Positions 53,401-61,203 of a stretch of 64,000 nucleotides of DNA are shown here, in pieces (within the stretch, counting starts at the first letter, position 1; every line of letters begins with the position of its first letter). This DNA comes from Chitinophaga sp. XS-30. Its GTDB lineage: Bacteria; Bacteroidota; Bacteroidia; Chitinophagales; Chitinophagaceae. The notes below the pieces were generated by a model. It worked only from the letters and a program-made list of their open reading frames with translations, searched no databases and was not told where the DNA came from. The stretch lies in assembly GCF_008086345.1 (NCBI RefSeq), contig NZ_CP043006.1, positions 2,292,032 through 2,356,031 of the forward strand, given 5' to 3'. The translations under genes and the position numbers were made by a program.

Positions 53401-54927
53401 ACCAGCAAGAATGAATTTGTGGCAAAGCTCAACGGCAATGACCCGGACAAGAAGATCGGCCCCTCGCTGGTGCTGCGGGTAATGGCCGGCGACACGATCG
53501 CGATCGGCGCCAAAGCGTTTTACAAATCCACCGGTCCGGTTGACCGGAAACAGCCGCTGGCGCCAGCGGCGGACATGGCGGCAGCGCTGGTGCGGGCATT
53601 CGCCCCCGGTGGCGCGAGCGCAGCAGACAAAACATCGGCCCTCAGCGGCAATGCTTCCCCGTTCAGCACCGGTTTTTTCAACAACGACTACCAGCGGCTG
53701 AAGGAACAGGACCCGGGCAAAGACGCGAATGGGCAGCGGCCGAAGGCCTACCTGAACTTTGTGCTGTTCGATGACCGTTTCAATATGGTGGATGAGAACA
53801 GCGGTGTGCGGCAGGTGCAGGCACAGCCGGATGAGGTACAGGCGTTGGGGCAGGACAAGATGGTGATCCAAAAGAGCGGATTTTTGTATGTTTACACGAG
53901 CAATGAGACGCCGCAGGATGTTTACTTTGATGAGGTGATGGTGATGAGTTTGCCGGGGCCGGTGTTGGAGGAGACGCATTATTATCCGTTTGGGTTGACG
54001 ATGGCGGGGATTAGTGCTAAAGCAGTGGGGAAACTGGAGAACCGGTTTAAATACAACGGCATTGAGAAGATTGGGGATTTAGGATTGGAGGATTATGATG
54101 CGAAGTTTAGAGAGTTGGATCCACAGATTGGCAGATGGTGGCAGGTTGATCCCAAGATTGAGAGTATGGAAATGTGGAGTCCCTATGTATCCAACTATAA
54201 TAACCCAATAAGCTACAGTGATTTATTGGGTGATTTGCCTTATGGCCCCGATGATCCCGTCAAACTTCAAGGGCTTGTAACTGGTAAAGTACGTGATCTT
54301 ACTAGGCCAAAGGATATCAAGACCTCAATCGAATTTGGTGCACAATATCTTTGGGGTTCTCTAAATGAAGTTGTTGATGGCGTTAATATGTATATTAATC
54401 CATTAGTTTCGGTTGCGGAGACTGCAGTTGGGAAAAGTTATGAAAGCGGGTTTACAGAAGACAAATCTAGGGTTCAAGCAGGAATGGAGGTCGCGATTGC
54501 TTTTATTCCAGGTGGTAAGGCTGAAATGGGAGCAGCAAAGGCATTAGAAAGATCATTTGTTAGTCTTGATAACAATGCCATTACTGCAGCAATTAAGGAA
54601 GGGAAAAAAGATGCTGTAAAGGCAGCTATTGGAGACAATACACCAATAGTTTCAATAACAGCAGCAAAAGAATATCTTGCTTTTGGGAGTAAGAGTGAGT
54701 TAGGGAGTTTTATGACGGAAATTGGAGCAACAATTAGTAAAAACGGAGGGTCTGCCAGTCAAGCAGCAGCCTTACAAAAGCAGGCAGCGAGTATGGGGCG
54801 TGCATTGGGTAAAAATGATGCTATGATACTTGGAGGCGCTATTAATAACAATGCTGCTGTTATAACTGTAGATAGGAAGTTTACTAACTTTATGAATTCA
54901 ATTGGTATTACAACTATCGGATTTTAA
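50443..54927 (+). CDS. Exported DUF6443/RHS protein with C-terminal PIN-like toxin tip
   Basis: A 1494-residue polymorphic toxin. It has a signal peptide (MRFTLFISKVLLICLCSPF), a DUF6443 domain (about 45-180, QYFDGLGRPLQTVSKG) and many YD repeats. The RHS core ends ELDPQIGRWWQVDP and NYNNPISYSDLLGD (to about 1264), where the usual DPxG is D1260-LLG. The remaining 230 residues are AT-rich and have a hydrophobic helical stretch, then a PIN-like domain from 1371: SFVSLDNNAI (Asp1376), ITAAKE (Glu1410), KNDAMILGGAI (Asp1459), VITVDRKF (Asp1477). PIN domains are metal-dependent RNases. No VgrG or PAAR is nearby, so export through the signal peptide is expected. The PIN call is mine from the motif layout. 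Confidence 0.85.
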   Translation: MRFTLFISKVLLICLCSPFILSAQTPGGPARPSATPVTQPSAYTNPTLNYIRTWEPSKPMTDPVAVISTANPIADVKQATQYFDGLGRPLQTVSKGISPAGRDLVAPVVYDAFGREQFQYLPYVPQSGNMSDGLFKTSPFAGQAAFYNNKTSLHPGLMGDTIYYSRTDYEASPLNRVLSTYAPGNSWAKEGGNRPVKMDYLVNTAADSVRIWTMPASGTIPTSTATYGAGQLYKNVTTDERGGKVVEYKDKEGQVVLKKVQLAASPGTAHAGWLCTYYVYDDLNNLRFVIPPLAVERINSNWNVSTVAAGLCFQYQYDHRQRMIEKRVPGAGPVQMVYDNRDRLVFTQDSAQRAKAPTREWLVTFYDGLNRPVMTALYPSNATRDQLQTTMNTATGSSSQSYAVPGPTDLVLGQREAGITSYKARNSITFQDGFESETGAEFLAEIDPTLTTGTTTVTVTNPLPDISGYQPLTYTYYDDYTYTGAKAYVSADTGKLPRVAAQYPEPLIASTMTRGMVTGTRVRVLGTDQWLTTTLRYDAKGRVIQTLSDNLQHGEEVVTTRYDFSGKVLSSYHHHKNPASGTIPATRVLTKHQYDHAGRLMEVRKQLNDNTTLERIVAKMEYDELGQLKTKKLGSADNGTTYIDQLAYEYNIRGWLKSINKDFVLSPTGTGRWFGQELSYDHGYTENQYNGNIAGIRWKSGTDKYQRSYGYRYDMSNRLQSAQFTQQNSTTSYGSWQSNVMDFSVPHVNYDANGNILKMKQSGHKNNVPAVIDQLRYEYTTNTNQLRFVRDSVNDISTTLGDFKEPAANNSSNNASPATDFDYTYDGNGNLKQDKNKDIASITYNHLNLPQLITITGKGTIAYTYDATGAKLRKTVTDQTVSPAKITTTDYMGGLVYERDTLQFVSHEEGRIRAVFQTGQPLTYHYDYFEKDHLGNVRLVLTEQTDFSMYMASMETESAAKENALFSNIDASRSARPSGYPEEEKTTSKNEFVAKLNGNDPDKKIGPSLVLRVMAGDTIAIGAKAFYKSTGPVDRKQPLAPAADMAAALVRAFAPGGASAADKTSALSGNASPFSTGFFNNDYQRLKEQDPGKDANGQRPKAYLNFVLFDDRFNMVDENSGVRQVQAQPDEVQALGQDKMVIQKSGFLYVYTSNETPQDVYFDEVMVMSLPGPVLEETHYYPFGLTMAGISAKAVGKLENRFKYNGIEKIGDLGLEDYDAKFRELDPQIGRWWQVDPKIESMEMWSPYVSNYNNPISYSDLLGDLPYGPDDPVKLQGLVTGKVRDLTRPKDIKTSIEFGAQYLWGSLNEVVDGVNMYINPLVSVAETAVGKSYESGFTEDKSRVQAGMEVAIAFIPGGKAEMGAAKALERSFVSLDNNAITAAIKEGKKDAVKAAIGDNTPIVSITAAKEYLAFGSKSELGSFMTEIGATISKNGGSASQAAALQKQAASMGRALGKNDAMILGGAINNNAAVITVDRKFTNFMNSIGITTIGF

Positions 54928-54936
54928 AAAAGCGAT

Positions 54937-55278
54937 ATGGGTTCATTTAATATATTATTAGCAGAAATTCCATGCACAAGCTGTGGAAATAAATATGAAG
55001 GCAAAATTCAATTTAAATTTGGAAATACCTGGCAATTACGATATCGAATAGGAGATGTTGTGAAATGGGGAGGTAATGATATCGGAGTGCCTGGGTTACT
55101 AAAAGTTAAAGTGTATGGAATACTTGAATCGGATATATGCCCGGTTTGCAATCAAATAAATAAAGGCAATGAATTCGATATTTTTTTGGAGCAGGATGTT
55201 ATAAAATCCGTTTCTGTTTTAGAAGATTTGCCAAGTTACTTTGCAAATGAGGGTAACTATAACGTTATTGAGACTTAG
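54937..55278 (+). CDS. CxxC-containing candidate immunity protein
   Basis: A 113-residue cytosolic-looking protein starting 9 bases after the toxin. It has two CxxC pairs, Cys13/Cys16 (CTSCG) and Cys68/Cys71 (CPVCN), likely to bind one zinc, and the segment RYRIGDVVKWGGNDIG. I do not recognise a named family. Position directly after a polymorphic toxin tip, low GC matching that tip and small size argue that it neutralises the PIN-like domain. An accessory or chaperone role is the alternative. An IS element begins 14 bases after its stop. Confidence 0.6.
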   Translation: MGSFNILLAEIPCTSCGNKYEGKIQFKFGNTWQLRYRIGDVVKWGGNDIGVPGLLKVKVYGILESDICPVCNQINKGNEFDIFLEQDVIKSVSVLEDLPSYFANEGNYNVIET

Positions 55279-55344
55279 ATGTGAATACTAGGACTACGGT
55301 TGACAGAGCAAATATACATTTTGAACCGGATTTTAATCTGTTTT

Positions 55345-55378
55345 AAGGGGAAGGCGCTGCTGCCGCGCCATTCCCCTT
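55345..55378 (-). terminator. Hairpin terminator inside the IS left end
   Basis: A GC-rich stem of 13 pairs with one bulge (AAGGGGAAGGCGC with GCGCCATTCCCCTT) lies 32 bases past the transposase stop on the minus strand and is followed there by a short run of A and T. It can end transposase messages or insulate the IS from neighbours. Confidence 0.65.
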
Positions 55379-55409
55379 GCCCCATCCCGGCAGGGGTTTC
55401 AAACAATGG

Positions 55410-56324
55410 CTACGTTTTAGATTGTAGTCGTTCTTTAAGTATTTCGTAGGGTGTTTTGCCCTTTAGCGCAGCATTAGGCCTATGGCAGTTATAGAAGTTT
55501 TCCCACTCCTGCAATTTCTTATTGATGTCGATGTCATCTGTGTAATCAAGCAGTTGGTAAAACTCTTGTTGATCGGTCAAATGGGACCGCTCTACTTTGC
55601 CATTTAAATGTGGACTAGCTTTCTTAATGTAAACATGCCGAATGCCCAAGTCTTCGCAATGCCAATGAAATTGCGCCTGAAATTCGTGCCCGTTATCAGT
55701 TTGAATAGTATGAATCCGGAATGGGAATTTGCTCCGTATATAGTCTACAAACTGAATTGCGCAGTTTTGATTATGCTTACTATATATTTTCAGAGCCCGA
55801 GCTCTTGATGCGTCATCAATTGCTGTGTATTGGAAGCGCTTAATTTCCTTCCCAGAAGACTTATCAGTAAAAGATAAAAATTTAATATCAACCTGGATTC
55901 TATGTCCCGGCACCTGTTTTTCGTATCTTTTAAATTGTTCCATGGATCTCTTCCGCTGATTTTGTGGCAATTTATTCAGCCCGTTTCTTTTAAGAACATT
56001 ATATACGCCCGCAGGAGAAACAGCAATATCATGGTAACGTTTCATGTACCATGATATTCGCAATTGCCCCAAATGGTAGGTAGTTCTTAGGTGTATAATC
56101 TGAGCTTCAATATCAGCTGCAATACGCAGCTTCGGATTTTCAGGACAGGGTTTACTATTAATTAAGGCGCGTTCCCCCTCACTTTCATAGTCTTTCTTCC
56201 ATTTATAGTAAGTTTCCCTGGATATACCAAAGTATCGACAGGTTTTTGATACATTCCCCGACTCCTGACCATGTTGAATTATTCTAAGCTTTCTACGAAT
56301 ATCTGATAGTTCCTTTGGACTCAT
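55410..56324 (-). CDS. IS481-type transposase
   Basis: A 304-residue transposase with an N-terminal helix-turn-helix (RIIQHGQESGNVSKTCRYFG, ISRETYYKWKKDY), a second helical domain and an rve integrase core with Asp146 (VDIKFL), Asp210 (TDNGHEF) and Glu245 (NGKVERSH), a DD34E spacing. It has the C-terminal ENFYNCHRPNAALKGKTPYE typical of these enzymes. The ATG at 56324 is preferred because an earlier in-frame start at 56360 falls inside the terminal inverted repeat. The frame is intact, so the enzyme may be active. Confidence 0.9.
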   Translation of the reverse strand: MSPKELSDIRRKLRIIQHGQESGNVSKTCRYFGISRETYYKWKKDYESEGERALINSKPCPENPKLRIAADIEAQIIHLRTTYHLGQLRISWYMKRYHDIAVSPAGVYNVLKRNGLNKLPQNQRKRSMEQFKRYEKQVPGHRIQVDIKFLSFTDKSSGKEIKRFQYTAIDDASRARALKIYSKHNQNCAIQFVDYIRSKFPFRIHTIQTDNGHEFQAQFHWHCEDLGIRHVYIKKASPHLNGKVERSHLTDQQEFYQLLDYTDDIDINKKLQEWENFYNCHRPNAALKGKTPYEILKERLQSKT

Positions 56325-56561
56325 ATATAGACATTTGATTGACAAGATAAAAACTGTCAACCAAAGTCATGATTTCCATAACTTAGAAAAGCCAATGTTA
56401 TCTGCGTTGTCTATTAATCAAACTTGGAATACCAACTTATAAATGCGATTTGGTGGGCTTAATGCTTCACCTGTTAATCCTTTTTAGCATTACTTGCTTT
56501 ATTCATTTATTTATATTTATTTTCACTTGGAAATCATAAAGAAATTCCCCAATACACTCAT

Positions 56562-59500
56562 ATGAAATTTGTAACCTATCAGAGATTGTTTTTTCTTACG
56601 CTTTCTCTCTTCGCGACGCAATCATTTGCCCAAACGAATTATACGGCAGCGGTGTCAAAAATTACACCGGTTTCTCCGGAAGCTTCTTCCATCTCAATGT
56701 ATCAGAATTATCCGGTAGACTTTATCTCTGGAGTTCCTCAGATTGAACTACCGCTATTTGACATAGATACGAAAATGGGGAGAATTCCTTTCAATCTGTC
56801 ATATCATCCCGGAAAACTAAAGTCGGGAGAATTAACAGGGACAATTGGTTGGGGCTGGACATTATCACCTAATATGGGGGTTACGAGATCCATCATAGGA
56901 GTGCCTGACGATATTAACAGAGGATTCATTCAACCTAACCCGCTGTTTGGGCATTGGAACGACTGCAATTATCTGTTGACGCTTGTGAGGGAGTACAATG
57001 ATGAGCAACCTGACGATTTTTACTATAGCCTGCTCTCGGGTTCCGGCCGTTTTTTATATCGCAGAGACGGAAGCTTTTCTGTACCCGGAAAAATTAGTAT
57101 CACACGTCCGTCGAATGATATCTTCCAGATTATTGATACCGATGGTACTATTTACAAATTTGGCAGATATTCCGCAAGTGGCTCTCCGCAAGTTATTGAA
57201 AGGAGTGCAAAAGGATGGCCCTTTCAAACTCCATTTGGTGAAATTACAAGTTGGAAACTGACAGAAATCATTTCCTATGACAAAACCGATACCATTGAAT
57301 TTCAGTACGGAGCAAAAGCTACATGGGATGTACAACATTATAATGCTCAGTGGAGGATAATTGAGTATCCGGGTAACACATCTTACCAACCTCAAATTTA
57401 TCGAAGCATGTACACCGGAGCCAACTGTCAAAGTGGGATTCCCGCCTGGGAGCCGATGAGGGCCATTGTTGGAAACAGCAGCTGGCTGCCCAACATAACC
57501 GAAATGTACGATGCCTTTGATGTAAATCTGAACGAATTCTACAACCCCCAGTTTGTCAAATGGGCTACCTGCCGACCGTTTTGCGCCGATCTGGATGCAG
57601 TATGTAGCTGGCAAAGCGAAGTAGGATATACCCAGGAAACCGTTTGTTATTATGACAGGATAAGCCAATCAACGTACTGCCATCAATATCCCGTAAGGCA
57701 TGATATTGAAAACTATGTTTGCAGAACAGGGGCCACATTTTCGAACGATGCAGCAGATATGCCAGATGATGAAGTCTTGACGAACAACCGGATTGATGAG
57801 TGGCTGTTGACCGCTGTTAAATATCGAGGTGGGAAAGTGCAGTTAAATTATGATAGCACTACATGTAAGAAAATTTCAGTCTTCACGTTGCGAAACGGAG
57901 CTTATGAACTACTTAAAGAAATAAATTTTGGGCAGCGTAAAGCATCCAATTTCAACTATGCGGGAAGTATGGCCTTATACCACATAGATTACCGGAATCT
58001 GCTTGATTCAGTAGTAGTTGCAGACGGAAACGGCATAACACGACAACGATACAAAATTGATTATTCAGGAAATGACATGCTTCCCATCACCACAAATATG
58101 AATAAGGATATGTTTGGCTTTCCCGATAACAATACCCATTACACGATGCCTAAAATGGCTTACATGATCAACAACTACAAATGGACTGACCTTGTTGAAA
58201 CATCCTCTGGACCACAATGGGGAGCAAGTCAGTCTGGAAGCGTGATGGCAATTTTAGGATATAAGCAGTTGGACAGGTACAACGAAAATGAATCCCAATA
58301 CAGTCCGCCAATTCCATTGATAAAAAAAATAACTTATCCAACCGGAGGGAGCGCTTCCTTTGAATTTGAAAAAAACCGATTCCTTGGCCCCGACTATAAT
58401 AGTATTTTTAAGGGTGGAGGATACAGAATTAAGAAGATTTCCTACACCAGTGGAATTGGACAAGATTCTATTATCCGGTCTTATGTGTACGGTCAGAATG
58501 AAAATGGCGCAGGACATGTAAAGTATTTTCCCAATTCATCTGATTATATGTATCAGATAACTGACAATATGACAAGCGTCCCCAAGAAGATATCCATCTT
58601 TAATTCAACACCATTTTACAATATGATTTTTGATAACGGAGTTGCTGTACTTTATCCCGAGGTAACAGAATATATCGGAAAAGCAACCGTTGGACAGAAT
58701 TCTGGAAAATCTGTTTACTCCTATTTTATCGGTGGACTCAATAACACACACGTACCCAATTCACCAGTACAAATAAACAGACGAGACGAATGGCAAAGCA
58801 CCGAACTCCGGATGAAAAGAGATTTTTCCGTGAGTAACAACACATACAAACTGATCAAAAAAGAAGTATATACCTACCAAAACTTTGTAAGCGATACTAT
58901 ACGGGTAGGGGCAGCCTATCAGAAATATTTCCATCCCAGTGATCCGGTTATCTGCAGCAATAATGGTGTATATTATCAGCAATACGATATATATCCCGGG
59001 GTAAAGAAATTAACACAGGTTCAGGATACAATGTACGATCAGGGCGGCGTGAATAGCATTTTCTCAACAAAGGTCTATACTTATGATCCGGAAACGCTCT
59101 TAGTAAAAAAGATTTCGACCACAACCAGTAAGGGGGAAACAAAGGAAGAGCGCAAGTGGTATGTAAACGATGTAAGCGAACTACCAAGCTGGGATGCAAG
59201 CCAGATTACTTTGTTAAATGCACTTAAAGCGAACAACAGGATTGATTTACCGGTCAAGGAGGAACTAGCAATAAACAACGCCCTCAAACGAACTATTGCA
59301 AATTACTTTTTGCTATCTCCGTCCAATAATCAAATTTATCCCTCTTCCATCCTGCAGAGCCAATATAACATGCCGTTAAACCGGGAGGTCGAGTTCCTGC
59401 AATACGATTCTCGGGGGAGACTTCTGGAGCAAAGAAAGATCAACGAGGTTAAGGAAACCTATCTCTGGGGATATGATGGAAGATACCCAGTCGCCACAAT

Positions 59501-59804
59501 TGTAAATGCTGATCATAGCACTGTACTTCAATATATAAACCAGAGCATTTTGAGTAACCCTTCTAGCGACTCACAACTTAGATTAGAACTGCAAAATTTG
59601 CGACAGCATTTGCCAGATGCTATGATTACAAGCTATACATATAAGCCTGATATTGGAGTAACGAGTATGACGGATCCAAGTGGGCGGACGACTTACTACG
59701 AATATGACAGTTTTAACCGATTGAAATTAATCAGGGACCAAAATAATCATATCATCAGGCAATTTTGCTACAATTATGTAGGAGAGATACAGCCTTGTGA
59801 GTAA
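56562..59804 (+). CDS. Exported RHS-partner protein, copy 2 (orphan)
   Basis: A 1080-residue paralogue of the protein at 46840-50382, with a signal peptide (MKFVTYQRLFFLTLSLFATQ) and the same N-terminal domain (YPVDFISGVPQIELPLFDI, LSYHPGKLKSGE, IGWGWTLSPNMGVTRSIIGV). It ends with YD repeats (YYEYDSFNRLKLIRDQNNHI). It differs by a cysteine-rich insertion near residues 325-395 (CRPFC and at least four more Cys) and lacks the jelly-roll module of copy 1. No DUF6443/RHS gene follows; instead there is a DUF5977 fragment and small immunity-like genes. GC is clearly lower than in the core genome, suggesting transfer. Confidence 0.75.
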   Translation: MKFVTYQRLFFLTLSLFATQSFAQTNYTAAVSKITPVSPEASSISMYQNYPVDFISGVPQIELPLFDIDTKMGRIPFNLSYHPGKLKSGELTGTIGWGWTLSPNMGVTRSIIGVPDDINRGFIQPNPLFGHWNDCNYLLTLVREYNDEQPDDFYYSLLSGSGRFLYRRDGSFSVPGKISITRPSNDIFQIIDTDGTIYKFGRYSASGSPQVIERSAKGWPFQTPFGEITSWKLTEIISYDKTDTIEFQYGAKATWDVQHYNAQWRIIEYPGNTSYQPQIYRSMYTGANCQSGIPAWEPMRAIVGNSSWLPNITEMYDAFDVNLNEFYNPQFVKWATCRPFCADLDAVCSWQSEVGYTQETVCYYDRISQSTYCHQYPVRHDIENYVCRTGATFSNDAADMPDDEVLTNNRIDEWLLTAVKYRGGKVQLNYDSTTCKKISVFTLRNGAYELLKEINFGQRKASNFNYAGSMALYHIDYRNLLDSVVVADGNGITRQRYKIDYSGNDMLPITTNMNKDMFGFPDNNTHYTMPKMAYMINNYKWTDLVETSSGPQWGASQSGSVMAILGYKQLDRYNENESQYSPPIPLIKKITYPTGGSASFEFEKNRFLGPDYNSIFKGGGYRIKKISYTSGIGQDSIIRSYVYGQNENGAGHVKYFPNSSDYMYQITDNMTSVPKKISIFNSTPFYNMIFDNGVAVLYPEVTEYIGKATVGQNSGKSVYSYFIGGLNNTHVPNSPVQINRRDEWQSTELRMKRDFSVSNNTYKLIKKEVYTYQNFVSDTIRVGAAYQKYFHPSDPVICSNNGVYYQQYDIYPGVKKLTQVQDTMYDQGGVNSIFSTKVYTYDPETLLVKKISTTTSKGETKEERKWYVNDVSELPSWDASQITLLNALKANNRIDLPVKEELAINNALKRTIANYFLLSPSNNQIYPSSILQSQYNMPLNREVEFLQYDSRGRLLEQRKINEVKETYLWGYDGRYPVATIVNADHSTVLQYINQSILSNPSSDSQLRLELQNLRQHLPDAMITSYTYKPDIGVTSMTDPSGRTTYYEYDSFNRLKLIRDQNNHIIRQFCYNYVGEIQPCE

Positions 59805-59936
59805 CTAAGGATTTTTTTTAGTTTGGTCCTTTTGTCTTAATTGACTTGATAATTCTTAGGCCATCCAAAAGTGAAGATTGCCGGTAATATCAGCAAGAAT
59901 GTGGTGTCCTTAATAAAATAGGTCTAAGATGAAGGG
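59805..59936. other. Non-coding stretch after the orphan RHS partner
   Basis: AT-rich sequence without an open frame longer than a few codons. It contains a run of eight T (59812-59819) soon after the stop but no clear stem in front of it. It is probably the deletion scar between the partner gene and the DUF5977 remnant. Confidence 0.4.
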
Positions 59937-60149
59937 GCCTACACATCGCTCATCAGTCAGTCAGATGCCAACACGCAAGCCTGGAATGATGTGTCAATGA
60001 ACGGACAGGCTTATGTAAATGCCCAATCGGGTTGTTATCCGTCTTCGCTGGAGATCATGTATAGCAACTATAAATTAGGCAACCTTCGGCTATCGTTTTC
60101 AGGAACAATATGTGGACAATACTTTAAATGGAATCTTTATACAATCTGA
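59937..60149 (+). pseudogene. Remnant of a DUF5977-containing RHS-associated protein
   Basis: The plus frame from 59937 reads AYTSLISQSDANTQAWNDVS and then MNGQAYVNAQSGC, which matches the DUF5977 pattern (SQxDANxQAxNDxxxNGQAYAN...C). These domains are common in Bacteroidota RHS-partner and related exported proteins. There is no start codon or upstream continuation, a stop is reached at 60147-60149, and the next gene starts inside it. It is a fragment left by a deletion or recombination event. Confidence 0.6.
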
Positions 60150-60715
60150 TTGATTACTTACGCAGTATTAAGGCTCCGGTAACAAAGCTTCTTCGGGAAG
60201 GCGAATCCGGAAAAGTCTTGCAATATAAGCTGGAAGGAGAGGGGCTGATTGCCACGAAGCAGCTTGTTGAAGTATATAAAATTGTAGATGGCACTTCAAT
60301 GAACGAAGATCATTTAGGTCTTCAGTATTTTTTTCCTGGGTTTATATTGGTATCCCTGGATCAGGCGCTGGAATTATATGATGAGGAATGCAAAGAATAC
60401 GGTTCCTGGCCGGAAGGATATTTGCCGGTTTTTTGGAATGGGAATAGAGATTATTTGCTAGTGAATTGCAGGAGCGAGGATAATGGCGTCTATTATTTTT
60501 CCCCTGATGAGTTTAGATTTGATGGATTGGGAAAAATATATGACAGTTTAGATCTACTGTTTATGACTGTTTTGGAGTGCTTCAAGGAAGGAGGGTATGC
60601 GCTCGGGGATCACCTGGAAGATATAAATCATCAATATGAGATTGTGAATGTCTTGTCAAAGAGAATGAATCCAGATTCAGTATTCTGGATTATATCGGAG
60701 GGGAATGAAGGTTGA
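60128..60715 (+). CDS. SMI1/KNR4 (SUKH) family immunity-like protein
   Basis: A 195-residue SUKH-superfamily protein, shown by LVEVYKIVDGTSM, GLQYFFPGFILVSLDQALEL, YLPVFWNGNRDYLLVNC and YYFSPDEFRFDGLGKIYDSL. SUKH proteins are the commonest immunity proteins against contact-dependent and polymorphic toxins. No toxin precedes it here, so it is probably an orphan immunity gene that protects against toxins of neighbours. It begins inside the DUF5977 remnant. Its end overlaps a 38-codon frame by 11 bases. Confidence 0.82.
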   Translation: MESLYNLIDYLRSIKAPVTKLLREGESGKVLQYKLEGEGLIATKQLVEVYKIVDGTSMNEDHLGLQYFFPGFILVSLDQALELYDEECKEYGSWPEGYLPVFWNGNRDYLLVNCRSEDNGVYYFSPDEFRFDGLGKIYDSLDLLFMTVLECFKEGGYALGDHLEDINHQYEIVNVLSKRMNPDSVFWIISEGNEG

Positions 60716-60821
60716 TGCCTTTGATGAAACACAATCTTCTTGTTATGTAATAGAGGCGTTCTCTACTGGGAGTTTAATAAAAATAATCGCTGAGGACGTA
60801 GAAATTTTTGCGATAGATTGA
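60705..60821 (+). CDS. Short frame after the SUKH gene (38 residues)
   Basis: The ATG at 60705 overlaps the SUKH stop and reads MKVDAFDETQSSCYVIEAFS to LIKIIAEDVEIFAID. It looks like a complete small beta-alpha unit or the tail of a larger protein, and it is not a family I recognise. Gene overlap supports coupling; the short length argues for a fragment. Confidence 0.35.
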   Translation: MKVDAFDETQSSCYVIEAFSTGSLIKIIAEDVEIFAID

Positions 60822-60879
60822 TCGTCACATCGGTTCTCTACACAGATATTGAATTAATTCCGCGAAAAATAAGTGAGAA

Positions 60880-61176
60880 ATGGCGTTTAATGGGCACTGC
60901 AAAGTATGTTGCAAAGATCAGGTATTTAGAAAATACGACTTGAAAAAGTATTGTCCTCAAATCAGTGTTTTAGGTATTTCATTTTTCGGAGGAATAAAGT
61001 TTTATTCCTTTAGATCCCTGCTGATCAAATTTGGACTTAAAAGGAAAACAACGGTTTGAGAGTGTTCTATATGTAATTCTATATTGATAGAATGCCCTTA
61101 TTGCCACCGGCATCAAATGGAGGGCCTTATGGAAATATGTATCAATTGTGATGAAAAGTATTTTATTTGCGAGTAG
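60880..61176 (+). pseudogene. Zinc-ribbon-like gene interrupted by an in-frame TGA
   Basis: The ATG at 60880 opens a 59-codon frame (MAFNGHCKVCCKDQ... GIKFYSFRSLLIKFGLKRKT) that stops at TGA 61057-61059. The same frame continues without another stop to TAG at 61174-61176 as ECSICNSILIECPYCHRHQ and EICINCDEKYFICE. Together this would be a 98-residue protein with CxxC, CxxC, CxxC and CxxC pairs, as in small zinc-ribbon proteins. The coherent Cys pattern across the TGA suggests a recent nonsense mutation. The family is not named by me. Confidence 0.55.
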
Positions 61177-61203
61177 TATTTTTTTAGATGAAGCATTCTA
61201 ACA

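Larger units (their letters stand above)
55292..56368 (-). mobile_element. IS481-family-like insertion sequence
   Basis: A 1.08-kb element with terminal inverted repeats at 55292-55306 and 56354-56368 (GACTnnGGTTGACAG, 13 of 15 matching) and one transposase gene occupying most of it. No target-site duplication is obvious at these boundaries, so the exact ends may be a few bases off or the copy may be old. It separates the complete RHS locus from the partial second one. Confidence 0.75.

Noticed and set aside
50956-53979. Long minus-strand frames across the RHS gene (381 and 404 codons)
   Set aside because: They are shadows of the GC-rich RHS core, whose YD repeats are clear on the plus strand.
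50443-54927. Type VI secretion RHS effector
   Set aside because: No PAAR domain, VgrG or chaperone gene is present, and the protein has a signal peptide.
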